From assembly GCA_016213845.1 (NCBI GenBank), contig JACQZN010000103.1:1-64000 (forward strand): a stretch of 64,000 bases of DNA, written 5' to 3'. A program made the translations under genes and the position numbers. Of this stretch, positions 10,001 to 22,200 are shown in pieces. This DNA comes from Candidatus Wallbacteria bacterium (GTDB lineage Bacteria; Muiribacteriota; UBA6191; JACPRK01). Below the pieces are notes generated by a model. The model ran no database searches and was not told the origin of the DNA. It worked only from the letters and a program-made list of their open reading frames with translations. Within the stretch, counting starts at the first letter, position 1. Every line of letters starts with the position of its first letter.

Positions 10001-10053
10001 AGGAACGCCAGCGCCACCGCTGTCAGAAATCGCGAGATCCGGGGCATGTTCAC
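4069..10053 (-). CDS. Secreted Ig-like repeat surface protein, 1994 aa
   Basis: A large exported protein, probably an adhesin or surface fibre. A signal peptide (about residues 1-27, ending GPALA) is followed by four nearly identical modules of about 107 aa, each starting SVTYSKTPNAY or similar and containing LVLTATFDEDITPTAA. Then come diverged versions starting LSFSRGP, then shorter Ig-like modules of about 65 aa (SGSAEIGSTVRVY type) around residues 1350-1660. The last ~220 residues hold two NLISL...GQGYVVDV-type modules, which also occur in the TSP3 protein starting at 45047. No C-terminal sorting signal or anchor is visible. GGGAG precedes the ATG. It is downstream of, and may be cotranscribed with, the giant gene ending at 10228. 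Confidence 0.9.
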   Translation of the reverse strand: MNMPRISRFLTAVALAFLALGAGPALAVAPSITSVTYSKTPNAYRGDDNLVLTATFDQDITPTAAGITITGGPVAGTTVTGVSMTNPSADLRTWLFAATVGFFDSDGPRTIEILGANDSGEINASTPSNVLTIDNTPPSVDSITYSKSSTSYRSVDILIITATFDADITPTAALITITGGTVAEATVGNASMANPSDDLRTWLFTATISAADSTALRPVEIYGADLAGNSIWLFTVGFAIDNTAPTLSSVTYSKTPNAYKGGDNLVLTATFDEDITPTAAAISITGGTVAGVTVTAAALTNPSADLRTWLFDVTVATTDSSGTRTVEIVGTDAAGNANLSTPSPTFTIDTTAPTISTLTYSKTPNAYKGGDNLVLTATFDEDISPTAAAISITGSTVGGSTVTNQAMTNPSADLRTWLFQATIDGGDPTGTRTVQVSGADAVGNRNASTPSNTFTIDITPPGAPSLSLSRGPAFLSAGSLLVTAQYGEDVGSDATPTLDATPSANLTLDSTARQSNQVFVYTLTVGGATSEGGNPYDITVSGGQDVAGNPQASDAVQTGVVDTTAPVTPTLSFSRGPAFLTPGGVSVSAQFTEDIAAAQTPTLAFSPSANFTINSVSRSTNQLFVYSVTVGGSTSQGGQSYTATLSGGKDPAGNTQAPATQSGTVDTMPPTVSSLTFSRGPSFLASGPLAITAVFIEPLSTSTTPTIQFDGTGAALVVPAVLVPVRIDNQTFAYATAITGTSSQSGDDFTATLASANVFDTAGNVQATASELRVGKVDTMSPQATLLTYSKASRIYRAESLGVTAAFNEEISPTAPVLAFSGGLTSTTNDVTGTMSILGNRQTWTFSRTVAGGGVDDGGFALTLTAADQAGNPLIVQPTSNTLTIDTVAPQTVAPLSFSRSPDFLSAGALLVTAAYSEPLAADVTPSFDFTGAAAARFQGPTVTRLDPQLFTFLFDVSGTTAAAGDAYVMSVIGSSVKDPADNTQTSSDPVTAGIVDTVPLTATLSYSNPNLLYRAQGFTVTAVFSEDATPSAAAIEISGGSGTSNDVTLTQMDQGSSRQSWSFFRTISGSGPDDGSFTITLTAFDPSGNGIATQPSNRTFTIDTVAPPTPTLTFGRGPALLGPGSLSITADIAEDLGDVDPTLRVTGAGAARFGAFSTTRLSPRRFLYATTVSGTSSQGGDAYSVALDRTTVTDVAGNTQSEANASQSGVVDTASPTAVLTYSIPERLYPLGPFAVTATFAEEITPGAPTLSIAGGAASSANDVSPATPMTASSSRSVWTFSRSLTETDDGVFTLTLAAADSTGNALTVQPGSATFVVDTVAPAAPVAAVTQNAPPTVDRVAGSAETGSAVRVYASSAKSQLVTSGTAAGGVYDLSIGSNTNATVFVTATDRAGNEGPGTAATNDVAPPAPPSLTVTQRPPGASDRASGTAEAATIVRLYSNAELTAVVAGGLTAGAFDFSLGDNTVATVFATATDSAGNESASTSAANDIVAPTAPSITLTQSPPGTADRVSGSSEIGSTVRVYATSARSTTVASASVPAGLFDLGIGDNANAAVFVTATDSSGNESATSSASNDIAAPAAPIVTVTQSPPGTPDRVGGTAEAGSTVRVYSNAGLSTQLAEAVASTGTFDFAIGDNSQTAVFVTATDAVLNVSPAATGANDIVGPAGTLAFSSQQPLAGGPLRITATFQEPVAAAPTLSLTRAGGASNVTARPMTPTAAGNAHTYDTYLFPADGEGLLDDSFSISVAAVDRAGNPSTTSASPRLATTLTFSIPLSRGLNLISLAARPPVTLTASALAARVGARYVARATRNAAGASTFEAYVPTPSNLFPDFDLLPGQGYVVDVAAPATLSLTGAFAWTPASRRRTFFPGANLLGLTALLPAPGVPVPAGPTAIVTAGDLHRSLGASYVAGLVRSGRVTRFIGSLQQLPATLPILSGTGYVVSIPAQTAVTLELPLPVVPGTGQGKTGFPSPPARPGPPLVGPADSERAPGR
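8700..9970 (-). repeat. Four ~321-bp tandem repeats inside surface-protein gene
   Basis: The same DNA segment (GTGCGCAGATCGG and close variants) recurs at about 8808, 9129, 9450 and 9773, a period of 321-323 bp, which is 107 codons. A second landmark, encoding NLVLTATFDEDI, recurs with the same spacing at 8911-8950, 9231-9270 and 9880-9920. Long stretches are nearly identical at nucleotide level, so the copies are recent or kept alike by recombination. Confidence 0.85.
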
Positions 10054-10227
10054 TCCCTGCAGGGCTCGAGGGGACCTTTGCCCTGCCAGTGTACCGGATG
10101 CGGTCCCCCGGCGCGGCCCGACGACTGAGCCAACCGGGCTCGAGCAGGGGCTCGAAAGCCGAGCCGAGCGACTCCCGCTCGCGGGAGCTCCCCGCCGGGC
10201 CGGGCTATCGCCACGTGCAGCGCGGCC

Positions 10228-13200
10228 CTAAGAGATGCCGGCTGGGCTCTTGGGCCGGGTGCGGTGCGCCGGCCTGACGGCCAAGGCCAGCCCCAGCCCG
10301 ATCAACAGAGGCAGCAGATCGAGCGACAGCGCGCCGCCGGCGCCGCCCAGACCGCATCCTCCCGATGTGCCTGGCGCTGTCGCGACCCCTCTCTGCGCGG
10401 CGGGCGCCGTCGACGGCGCGGGGGCCGGCAGCACGGAGGCCAGCGTCGTGAAGCCCACGGTTCGGGTCACGATGTCCTGCCCGTCGTCCAGCGCGACCTC
10501 GAAGAGGTAGTCGCCTTCCTGCCCCGCCGGGACCAGGAGGTCCAGCGCCGAAACCGTCGCATCGAAGGCCAGCCTCGAAGGTCCGGCGAGCTGCGTCCAG
10601 AAGTAGGTGATCCGGCCCGCGATTCTCCCGCTCACGGCGCGGTCCCTATCGAAAGAGCCCGAGGCGTCGAGCCGTACCCGAGTGGAGCCCGAGCCCCCGA
10701 GCACCACCTTGAGCGGGCCCGAGACCCTGGGCGTTACGCCCGAGTTGCCCCCGCTTCGCAGGTCGTCCACCGGTACGTCGACGGCCGTCGTGGCGTTGAA
10801 GGCGCCCGAGGAGACCTGCAGCAGGAACCGGTAGGCGCCTGCCCGGGTGGGCGTGAAGCTGGCCGTGGACGTCGACGCGGCCGCGAGCTCTACTTCGGGC
10901 GCAGTCGAGCCCTCCCTGAGCTGCTGCCACCGGTACGCGGGCACCGGGCCCGAGCCGAGCACCGCGGCCGAGGCGCGAAGCTGGATGGTCGGTAGAGTGG
11001 AATCCTCCAATGACGCCGGCGAGTCGAACGTGACCCGCCGCTGGCTCGCCAAAACCACGGCTTCGGCGCCTGTCAGCTGGATCCCGGTGGCCCGGTTGCC
11101 GCCGGCACTGTCCGTGCCATTCACAATGCGCACCCGGACACGATCCGGCAGGCTTCGCCGGCCGGACCGATCGGCCACCACCAGCTCGAACTCGTAGTCG
11201 CCCTGCGTCGTCGGCACAAAGGAGGGCCGGCTGGTCGCCGCGTTGGCCAGCGCCACGGCCGGTACCGGGTCCGCGGCTCCCAGCCGCGCCTGACGCCAGT
11301 CGAACGTCAGGTTCGCAGGCGGATCGACCGGAGAGCGGCTACCGCTTCCGTCGAGCTCCACGGCCTGCGGATTGGCCGGGTCGAACACGGCCAGCACCCG
11401 GTTGGCGCCCGCGTTGGCCGAGGGCGGTGCAGCCGCCGCCGATACGAGCTGCAGGACCTCCAGCTCTACCTCGTCGGGGAGGCTCACGCTTGCCGGATCG
11501 GTTGCCTTCGAGACGGTCAGCGCAAAGCGGTAACGTCCCGGCGCGGTGATGCGCACCTGCGGATCGACGCTTCTGGCGCCATCGCCGCCTTCGAGCCGGC
11601 CGCGGGCATCCGGCAGGAACGGCGCGCCGCCCAGCGACGGACCGCCCGTCTGCCGCCAGCGGAAGCTCAAGGAGCCGCGCAGCGGGTCTGTCGTGCGGAC
11701 GGCCGGATCGACGCTATCCCGGCCGAAAAGCTGGGCGAGGACGTCGACCGAAGCCGCCGTCACGATCAGGGTTCGGTCTGTACCGGCCCGTGCGATCGGC
11801 GGGGAGGCCCCCCCCGCCGTGGCCACAATGCGTACGCGCGAGGAAGAGGTCAGCGCAGTCGCCCCCGCCGCCGTCGAGGCCACGGTCAGCTCGAGCTCGT
11901 AGGCGCCGGCGCGGGAGAGCCGCACCTGGACGTCCGCAGTCGAGGTAGATCCCACGAAGCCCAGTCCGGTGACGCCGGTCGTCGAGGGTGCCGAGGAGTT
12001 GCCGTCCCGCGCCGCCCAGGTGAAGGACACCGCGTCCCCATTCGCGTCGGAGGAACCTGAGCCCGTGAAAGAAAGCACGACCGGACCGCTGGACAGGTCT
12101 GCGAAAGCCGGTGCCGATCCGGGCGTGATGACGGCGACCGGTGCCACGTCCGAGACCTGCACCGTCACGTCGGCCGTGGCCGATTCGGGGGATGTCCCGG
12201 ACGAGTCCGTCACGGTCACCCGGAAGACGTAGGCACCCGGTACCGTGAGCTGCGGGAAGCAGGTGGCCCGCGTGCGGGTCGAGGCAAAGATCGAGTCGGC
12301 CGCGATGGCTCCCGCCTCGGCGCCGGGCGCGGAGACGACCGACCAGGCGAAGCGGATTGCGCTCGTCAGCGCGCGGCTGGCGGTGCCCTGGAGCGCCAGC
12401 CTCTGGGGCGCGACGGCTGCGGAAGGCCCCGAGGCCGTCGCGACCAGCGGCGCCCGCGGCGTGGTGCCGGGGATCGGCGCCGCCGGCGTCGAGAGCGGGT
12501 CGGTGGGACTGCTGCCTCCCTGGAGCTCGTCGCCGTCCATCACGCCGTCGCGGTCGGTGTCGGGCTCGGAGGGGCGGGTGCCAGCCAGGAACTCCTGAAG
12601 GTTGACCAGTCCGTCGCCGTCATCGTCGCGCGAGGCATCGAGCGCCGTTGTCGAGCCGGCGTTCTCGCACTCGAATGAGTCAGGGAGCCCGTCGCCGTCG
12701 GTGTCGAAAACGACTGAACGGACGATTCGGGTCGATTCATTGCCCGCCGCGTCGACCGCCACGACGGAGAACGCCGCGGCCCGGGTCGTCTGGGCGCAGC
12801 CGGGAAGACCTGCCGCAAGGTCGGCCCCGAAGGTCTGAGGGGAGGGCTCCCCAGCGCCCGACTGGACCGTCCGCGGCTGCTCCAGGGTCGTCGGAAAAAT
12901 CGTCGCCGCACCGTCGAAGGTGAAGCGCAGCGTGACCGTCGTGGCGTCGGTGGCCGTGCCCGCCACGCGCAGGGCGCCCGAGGTGAAGAAGCCGCTGACT
13001 GGCTCGCGCAGGACCAGCTCCGGAGAACGGGTATCGACCAGGAAGGAGAACTCCCCTCTCGCCGCGACGTTTCCGGCCAGATCGGTACCGCCTGTGACCA
13101 GGGCCAGGTACTCGCCGTCGATGGCGTCGGGCGGGCGATGAGCTGGAATGGTGAGCGTGATGTCTGCTGAGATTCCGCCGGTCGAAAGCGCCGTCGGGCC

Positions 13201-16200
13201 CCCCGCCACCGGCGCGCGGCCGGGCGGCAGCAAGGACAGGACAGGCGTGGTTGCGAGCAGCTCCTGCGAGGTCACCTCGAAGCGGACCGGGCCTGCGCCG
13301 ACCGCACCGCTCCCGGCGCTGTCGAACTGCAGGTCCAGAACGGGCGCCACCGTGTCGAGCGTCACCGCGAGCGTTCCGCCCGCGCTGGCCAGGTTGCCCG
13401 CTGCGTCCGCGCCCAGAGGCGTGAGCGAAACGACCGTGGCCGGGTCCCCCCCCTGGCGCGCGCCGGCCACATGAGTCACCTGGAGCGTCCCGACCACGCT
13501 CGCCGTCGTGGGCCCGGGCGAGAGCTTCACCACGTAGGTCTGCTGACCTCCGCCCGAGAGCGCCCGTGCAATCGTCATCGACGCCGGCACGGGTGAGACC
13601 GGCTCGCCGAACGTGACGGTCACCGCGACCGGCCCCGCAGGTGCCGGCAACGGATTGCCCCGCGAGAAAGCGATCGACGCCACGGGCGCGACGCTGTCCG
13701 CGACGAACCGCGCTGCGGTGGTGACGGCGACCGCGTTGCCCGCCAGGTCCCGCATGTTGCCGACGCGGACGTCGAAGGTGCCGTCGTCGCCGACTCCGAC
13801 CGAGTGAAATCGGACGTAAACGGTGCTTTCGGTCGTGGGGTCCCAGGAGGTCGTCGCCAACGTGTTGGTGGTCGAACCCGACCTGGGACCCGAAATGGCG
13901 ATCGTCGGGGACGCCGCCAGCGGTTCGCTGAAGGTGGCCACCAGCCGGAGCACGCCTGGCCGGACGGGGCCCGGGATGCCGCCGATCGAGACCGACGGCG
14001 GCGTGGCGTCGATTGCGACTTCGGCCCCTGAGACCGTGTCGAGCGCGTTGCCCGCGACGTCCGTCACGTCCACCAGCTCCAGGCGGAACGGCCCGTCGTC
14101 GCCGGCCAGGATCTCGGTCGACAGAAGGAAGACGAGCGGGTCGGCCGTTGTGGTCATCGACGCCGGAAGCCGCGAGTTGACGCCGGGCCGCCCCCCGTCG
14201 GCGCGCGCGATGCGCAGGGCCGGAGCGGCCAGGGGCGGCTCCGAGAAGGTCGCCGTTATGACGGCCGGGCCCGCCTGGAGGAATCCGGGGGAGCCGGACG
14301 AGGTCGAGATCGCCGCGGTCGGCCGCACACCGTCGAAGGCGAGCGTCGAGGCGACCGCCGCGCCGGCGTTGCCTGCCGCGTCGGCCCCTCCGCTCACACG
14401 GATCGACAGAACCGCCGCCGCTGTCCCGTCGAGGCTGGCCTGGAAGCTGCGCCCGTCGCCCAGGTCGCTCATCGCGGTCGTCAGGCCGAGGGCGCCGCCG
14501 CTGCCCGTGCCGGCCGTGACCAGGCCGGTGAGCGCCAGGGTCGGCGCCGTGCCGGAAAGCGGCTCGCTCATCACGGCCACGACCCGATACGGCCCGGACC
14601 CGACGAACCGGATCGGCCCCGTCGTCACCGGGAAGCTCGTGCGGCTGGCAGTCACCGCGGGCACCGGCGGTACCGTGTCGGCGACGGCGGCCGAGGAGGT
14701 GACGTCGACGGGCAAGCTCAGATTGCCCGCCAGGTCCGCGGCGCCGCCCACGCCGAAGCTGATGGCGCCGTCGGAAGGCGCGGAGGCGCTGGTCACCGTG
14801 ATCGAGTAGCTGTCCGCCACCCAGACCCTGGCGTCGGAAGTGGCCCTGAGCGCCAGCCGCGCGCGGTCGTTGGCCGTGCCGGGTCCGTCGGCGGTCAGGA
14901 AGAGGGAAGTCGTGGCCAGATCGCCCGGCGAGGAGAGGCAGGTAGCGCCGAGCAGCAGCGCCGTCGTGGCCGTGGTGACCGCCTCCGCAAACGTCGCGGT
15001 GATCGTGACCGGCCCGGAGGTCAGGAGCAGGGGCGAGCCCGCGGGCGTCCCTGGCGTGGGGTTGCCTCGGCTAAAGGAGAGCTCGACCGTGGGCTGCTTC
15101 GAGTCGACGGCGAACTGGGCCACCGCGGTCGTGGCGTTGCCCGCGACGTCGCTGGCGCCGCCGAGCGTGGCGCCGCGCGGTCCTGCCACGGTTGCCACGA
15201 AGTTGCCGTCGTTTCCCGCAGGCAGCGACGCGGTGGCCGTGAAGACCGTGCCCGGGGCGCTGCCGCTCATCGTGGTGAGGGCCAGGACCGTGGCCGACGT
15301 CGTCCCGCCCGCAATCAGCACGGTCGGAGCCGCGACCACGGGCCGGTCGAAGGTGGCGGTCAGGACCAGCGGACAGGGGCCTATCCGCGCCGCGGACGGC
15401 GATCGGGTCAAGGTGGCGGTGAGCGGCCGCGTGTCCGTGACGAAGGTGTCGTTGACCAGCGGTTGGGCCGGATTGCCGACGTCGTCTGTCAGGGAGCCGA
15501 AGACGGTGACGGTGCGCGTCACGGGGCTCGGATCGCCGTCGGCCGGCGTGACCGTCGTCTCGAAAAGAAAGACGCCGCCGGTCTGGCGCGTCATGGCGCC
15601 GAACGAGGTGCCCGCGTCCAGCACGGGCACGATGGAAATGGTCGGGGTCAGGGCCGTCCCGGCGTCGCTTGCTACGGCGACGATGCTCAGGGGACCCGTG
15701 GTGACGAAGGGCGAGGTCGTCTTTCCGTTGTAGCTGAGCGAGTAGATCGGGCCGATCGAGTCGAGCACGACGCCGGGCGTCTGCTCGAAGAGCGACTCGT
15801 TGCCCGACACGTCGCGGCCGCCCCGGACCTGAACGGTGGCCGCTCCGTCCAGGACACCCAGCGCGGTGTCCTGGGCCCGCGGCGTGAAGGTCGTGGTCCA
15901 GACGCTGGCCGTGGCGCCCGCGGTCGACGGCGTCATGACGCGGAAGGGGAAGTCGATCAGGCCGTTCTGATCGAGCCGGATGGCGGGCGGGAAGTTGACG
16001 TCGATCGGCTCGTCTGTGGCGAGCTGGAAGGTGACGGGGACCCCGCTGCGGAGCCTGGACGGGAGGTTACCCGCCGGCGGTACCGTCAGGCTGGCTCGCG
16101 GCCGCCTGTTGTCGAAAGTGAACGACCCGCTCGGTGGAGTCGAAACATCCACCGTGTTGCCCGCCGGGTCGGTGGCCGAGACCAGCTGGAAGCTGACGAC

Positions 16201-19200
16201 CCCTACCGCGCCGCCGGTCGTCGCAGGGAACTCGGGGGCCGAGAGCACGTTGTACGGCAGGAACCACGTGGTGCCGGTGGAATCCGCCGGCAACATCTGC
16301 TGGGTGAAGCTGTTGTGGCCCTCGGGGGCCGTCACGCGCAGCACGGGCGCCGAGGCCATCGGCTCGCCGAAGGTGACGGTGATGGCGACGGGCGCCGTGC
16401 CGGCCGTCGTCGTCGCGCTCGAAGTGAAGCTCACGAACTGGGGCCGTGCCGTGTCCACCGTGAAGCCGTCGTCCTCGGGGGGCAACACGTCGAAGTGCGG
16501 CAGCGAGAACCCCTGGGCGCCGGTGATGTCGACCGTCGCGGGGCCGTCGCCCGAGCTCGTCGAGAGGGTCAGCGAGAACGTGGCGACGGACGCGCCGTTG
16601 GTGTGCGTCATGCCCACCGGACCGACGTCGTTGGCCGAGAGACCGGCCGGAGAGAGATCGATCGAGATGGAAGGCGTGCTCACGGCCTCCGAGAAGCTGG
16701 CGGTGATTGTGAGCGTGCCGGCCCGGAAGACGCTCCCCTCGCTGCTGTAGGTGAGCGTGGTGACGGGTCCTCGGACGGTCAGGTCCTGCGACTTGACTCC
16801 AGCTTGCCGTTCGCTCGCGGAGACAGTGAAGCTGGCGGGGTTCGTCGGGAAGGACCTGCCGTTGATGTTGACGAAGAACGAGATGACGTCGTTGGTGGTA
16901 ACGTTGGTGAAGACGACGCTGTAGGCGCCGGACGAGCCGGTCGTGAAGGTGCGGCTCTGAGAGGTGTTGACGTTGGTTGCGACGACCTGCGCGTCCTGGC
17001 GCGGACCGGAAGCGTCGCTCAGGATTCCGTCGACGCGGAAGAACCCCTGGGCGCAAACGCTGCCCGGCAGCGCCAGCGAGCCTGCCACGAGCAGGGCCGC
17101 CGTCAGCGCGCGCGGGCCCGTGTAGTGGCGCTTCTCGGCGCGCCTTCGGCCCGTGATGAAGATCCAGAGCATTGCCAGCATCCAGAGAATACTGGAGAGA
17201 GACTGCTTCTTGCTGCCGGCCGGCCCCATGTCGCAACCGCCGCCGCCGGAATCGCCCGTTGCCGCGGTCTGGCTCGCGGCCGGCCTCCCGGTGCGCGGGT
17301 CGATGGCTGGCGGTGCGGCGACCGGAACGGCGGCAAAGGAGACCGGGTCGCTAACGATGGCGTCCTGGCCATCGTCGAGAACGCACTCGAAGCCGTAGCG
17401 CCCGAACGTTCCGGCTGGTAGCGGCACCGCGGGGCGGGCCGCCGTCCGGTCGAAGCCGGCCAGCGACGGTCCCTCCAGCTGACGCCAGAGGTAGGTGAGA
17501 GTCGCGGCCCTTCGGCCGCTGACGGTGCCGTCCCGATCGAAGGACGCGCCGGCGTCGAGCCCCGCCACGCCCTCCCGGTCGGCCGGGACTTCGACCGTCG
17601 CCGGCGCCTTCACGACGGGCGTGACACCCGCATTGCCGCCCGGCCGCAGATCGTCGACCGGCACGGTGAGGGCTGTCTCCGAGCTGAGCGTTCCGTCCGA
17701 AACCGTGACCGCGAAGCGGTAGTTGCCGCTGACCGTGGGCCGGAAGGCGGCCGCCTGGGTGGATTCCCTCAGAAGCGTGACGGGCGCGGCCGTCGAGCCC
17801 TCGAAGACCTGCCTCCAGCGATACGTGAGCGGCGTCTGGCCGGTCGCCTTCGCCGAGAGGGTGACAGTGGGGAAGACATTGCCTGCGAGGATTCGTGCCG
17901 GCCGCGCGAAGGAGAGTGTGCCGGCGCCGTCCGCCGCCGAGACGGTGGCTTTCGGGAACGTGGCGCGCGTCCTGGGCCGCACCTGCACGAGGACCTCGTC
18001 CGGAAGACTCGAAAGACCCTTGGAGTCGGAGACGACCAGCCGGAAACGGTAGGAGCCGGGCGCCGGAGGCACGAGCTGTGGCCGGGCAGCGGCGGGATCG
18101 TCGAGCGCTGCTTGCGGGGTGCCGTCGAACGGGCTTCGGGGGACCTGGGTCCAGCGATACGTGAGGGTGCCGCCCGTGCGGGGGTCGGGCCGGCTGCCCG
18201 TGCCGTTCAACTCGACGGAAGGCGGAGCGGCGGCGTCGAAGTCGGCGATGACGCGGTCGAGCCCGGCGTCGGCGAGAGGCGTACCGCCCGAGCCTGGAGC
18301 CAGCCGCACCCAATCGATGGTGACGCGGTCGGGCACGCCTGCGCTGCCGGGCGCTCCGGCGCGCGCCACGGAGAGCTGGAAGACGTAGCGGCCGGGCGCG
18401 AAGAGCCGCACCCTCGGATCGACGCTCCGGTCGGCGCTCCCCTCCTGCAGGCCCCTGGCGTCCGGCAAGAACTGCGCCTGGGCCGGGCCCGAGAGCTGCG
18501 ACCAGGTGAAATCGAGCGAGGGTCTGAGCGGGGAGGTCGTCGGGTTGTTCGGATCGACGCTGTCGCGTCCCGCCAGCGGCACGTCCACGGTCGTCTCGGG
18601 GCCGGTGGTCACGACCAGCTGCGGCAACCCGGCGCGTGCGACCTGCGCGAAGGCCGTGGCGGGCTGTCCTGGAGTTGCCAGTCCCGGTGTCAGCGGACCC
18701 GCCGCGATGACGACCGCGGTGGCCACGGCCGTGAGCGGAGCCCCGCCCGATGAGGCCGGCGATGATACCGTCACCTCGGCTCCGTAGGCGCCCGGCAGAC
18801 TCACGCGCAAGAGCGGCGCCGGGCCCGTGAGGTCGCCCTCGAGTGCGGCCCCCGCGCCCGGGTTGGAGGCGAGCCGCCAGGAGTATGCCAGTGTCACCGG
18901 ACCATTTTCATCCGTCGACGCCGAGGCATCGAGCCGGGCCAAGATGGGAAATCCGGCAGCCTCGAAGACCTGTGGCGGCGGCACCACGGCACGTGGCGCA
19001 AGGTCCTCGACTGTTACGCTCACCGTCGTGCTCGGGGGACTGCGGAAGGCGGAGCCGTTGCCGACCGTCAGGACGAACTGGTACTGGCCGGCAGCGGTCA
19101 GCCGGGCGACGGCCACGGGGGTCGTGACGGTGCCGCTCGCGATCGGCAGGGCGCCCGCGGGTGCCGTGAGCGTGGTCCAGCGGTAGCCGAGCGCGCGGCC

Positions 19201-22200
19201 CTTCGGATCGGAGCTGGCGCGCCCGTCCAGGGCCAGGAGCTGCGGTGCGACAGATGCGGGCACGGCGCGGGCGACCCGCGCGACCGGGCGGTTGTCGGCC
19301 GCTTCGAGCGGGTTGGCGGCGCCCCGCGCGGCATCGGCCAGCTCGGTAGCGTCATCGACGCCGTCATCGTCCGTGTCGCGGCGGATGGGGTCCGTTCTGG
19401 CACGGAACTCGGACAAGTTCGACAGGCCGTCGCCGTCGTCGTCCGCGCCCGGCTCGAGTGCAGTGACGCTCGAAGAGCCATCGCGGGCCAGGGTCGCCGC
19501 CGACTCGAAGTCGTCCGTCATGCCGTCGCCGTCGGTGTCCAGCCCGGCGACCGCTGCGGCTTCGAGCGAGGTGTTTCCGGCCAGGTCCGTCGCCACGACT
19601 TCGACGCGCAGCCCGCCGAGTGTGGCTGGGGCCGGCACTGGAAGCGGGCCCAGCTCACCGTCGAAGCCCGGGAAGGCCGGAGACACCGTGAAGGTGGTGG
19701 TCAGCCCCGTTCCCGGGATGGACACCGTGAGCGCAGTCCGCGTGACGTCCTGCACCGAACCGGAGATGCGGACCCGGTTGCCCGGCGTCAGCGTGCCGGT
19801 CAGACCGGAAAGCCGCACCAGCGGAGCGACCGTGTCGATGACGGCCTGGAAGACGCGGCCCGCGAAGGCGTTGCCGGCGCGGTCAACGGCGCCCGAGACT
19901 GCGAAGGACGATACGCCGTCCTCGAAGCTCGGGAGGCCGCGGCGCGGCACGTCGACGACTCGCGTGGTCCAGGTCGTAGCGCTCGTGGCGCCGGGCGCGG
20001 AAGTCGGAACCAGGAAGAGCGTGGTGACGGCCGTGGCAGGCGTGCCGCCGCGAGGCCTGGCAAGGTCGAAGCGTGGGGCGGCCGGGACGGGAAGTACGCC
20101 GGCCACGGTGGACGTCACGAGGATGGGCTCGTTGAAGGTGACTCTCACGTCGACCGGACCTGCTCCGATGGCGGCGCCGAGCGCGGACCGGTCGGCCAGG
20201 TCGACTGGCCGGGCAGTGACCGAGGCGCCGACGGGGCGCGCCGGGAAAAGCGTCAGGGCCGGCGCCAGCGGGAAGACGGTGTCGACGCCGAAGGCGCGCC
20301 GTCCGGGGAGCGCCGCGGCGTTTCCGGCAAGGTCGGTCGTTTCGAGCGACAGTGTGAAGATGCCGTCGTCGCCGGTTGCGATCGGGCGGACCAGGACGAA
20401 CGTGCCGGGCCGCGTCTGCGTCATCACGACGCCGGCGAAATCGTTGACGGCCGCGGTGGCGCCGCCGGTGGCCGTGAGAGCGAGCGGGGCGGCCGGGGCG
20501 GGGGCGACGCTGTCGGCGAACGTAGCCGTGATGGCGAGGAAGCCCTGCCTGACGAAGTCCGGATCGACCTGGGCGAAGGGGCCGGCGGGTGCGTCGGCCC
20601 GGCCGAACGTGAACGAGAGCACGGGCGGCTGCGTATCGATCTGGAAGCCGGCGCAGGTGGCGCTTCCGCCAAGGACCGCGGGCTGGCTGGCGTCGGCGAG
20701 AGCGGGTCTGGAGACCGCCACGTTTCCGGCCGCGTCTCTCGCCGTGATCACCACGCGCGTCAGCGAGCAGCCCGGCTCGGCGTCGAGCGCACCGGGGGCC
20801 TGTTCCGGAGTGACCGTGTAGCGGAAGGTCCAGGTCGCGGCCGTCGTCGGGCAAGCCGAACCGCCCGAGCCCAGGCCGGGGGCCACGCGAGCCATCGCCT
20901 GGTCCACGACGTCGCCCGCGGAGAGCTCCGCGGAGGGTGGCCGATTGATGGTGATAGCCGGCGCGATGACCAGCTCCTCGTTGAAGGTCGCGGTCAGATC
21001 CAGGGGGCCAGCCGGGACGTGGGCGGTGCGGGCGCTCGTGACAAGGCGAGTGAGGGTGGGGGCGACGTCGTCGACGACGAACCGGACTCGCGCCGGACGC
21101 ATCTCGTTGCCGGACGCGTCCCGGGCGACGGCGACGGTCAGCGTCACCGGTTCGCCCGCCGGGCACGAGTTGCAGCGGGCGGGGATCGAGCCGCAGAACG
21201 TCCAGACGTCCGGGCGCGCCGTCGGAGCCATCCTGAGTGCTCCGGCTCCGGGCGAGCAGCTGCCCGGTGTCTGGAAAACGACCTCGGGAGAGCAGCCTGC
21301 GACGATCGGTTCGGTGAAGGTGGCCGTCAGGCAGATGGGGCCGGCCGTGACGATGGTCGACGTACCCGCGCTAGAGCAGTCGAATCGCCGGCCGCGCTCC
21401 ACGGCGACGCAGGCCTCCGGCGGCACCGTGTCGACCCGGAAGGTGGAGCCGGCCGGGGGACCCGCCGCATTGCCGGCGGCGTCGGCGGCGCCCGAGACCG
21501 TGAAAGAGACGAGACCGTCGAAGACGGTGGAAGTGTTGTCACGCGCGACGTCGTAGACGAAGGCGAAGCCCGTCGCTCCCAGTGGAGTGAGCGGAGGCAT
21601 CGGCACCATCGAGGCGGTGGAGTCGTTGCCTGTCCCGGGCCTGTCGACGGTGACCGTCGGGGTCGAGGCTACCGGCTCGCTGAAGCGGGCGGTGATCACC
21701 AGCGGTCCCGTGCCGAAGGGCGCTGAGGACTGCGAGCACGTCGCTGCGGCGACGGGAGCGATCCGGTAGGTGGCAGTCGGGCCCTGGGTGTCGATCGAGA
21801 AGCCTGAGGCCGTCGTGACTGCCGTGTTGCCGGCAGGGTCTAGCCCGCCGGCTATGGAGACCTGGGCCAGTCCGTCCTGGGCGCCGCCTGCGGACGCGGC
21901 AAGCACCGTGTAGGTGAGCGTCCAGACCGAGCTGGGCGCAGTGGCCGACATCGCCGTCGGCGCCAGGTCGCCCGGGCCGGCCCCGAAAGTTGGACGGTCG
22001 ATAGCCAGGGTCGGTGGGGTGGCCAGCGGCTCGGAGAAGGTCGCCGTGATGGCGAGTGCGCCGGGCCCTGCTGGGTCTCGTGAGTAGGCCACCGACGCAA
22101 CCGTGGGACGAACGGTGTCCGCCGCGAAGACGTTAGCGCTCGAGAAGGGGAACAGCGTGTTGCCGGCCAGGTCCGCGCCGCTGGAGACCTGGGCCGAGAC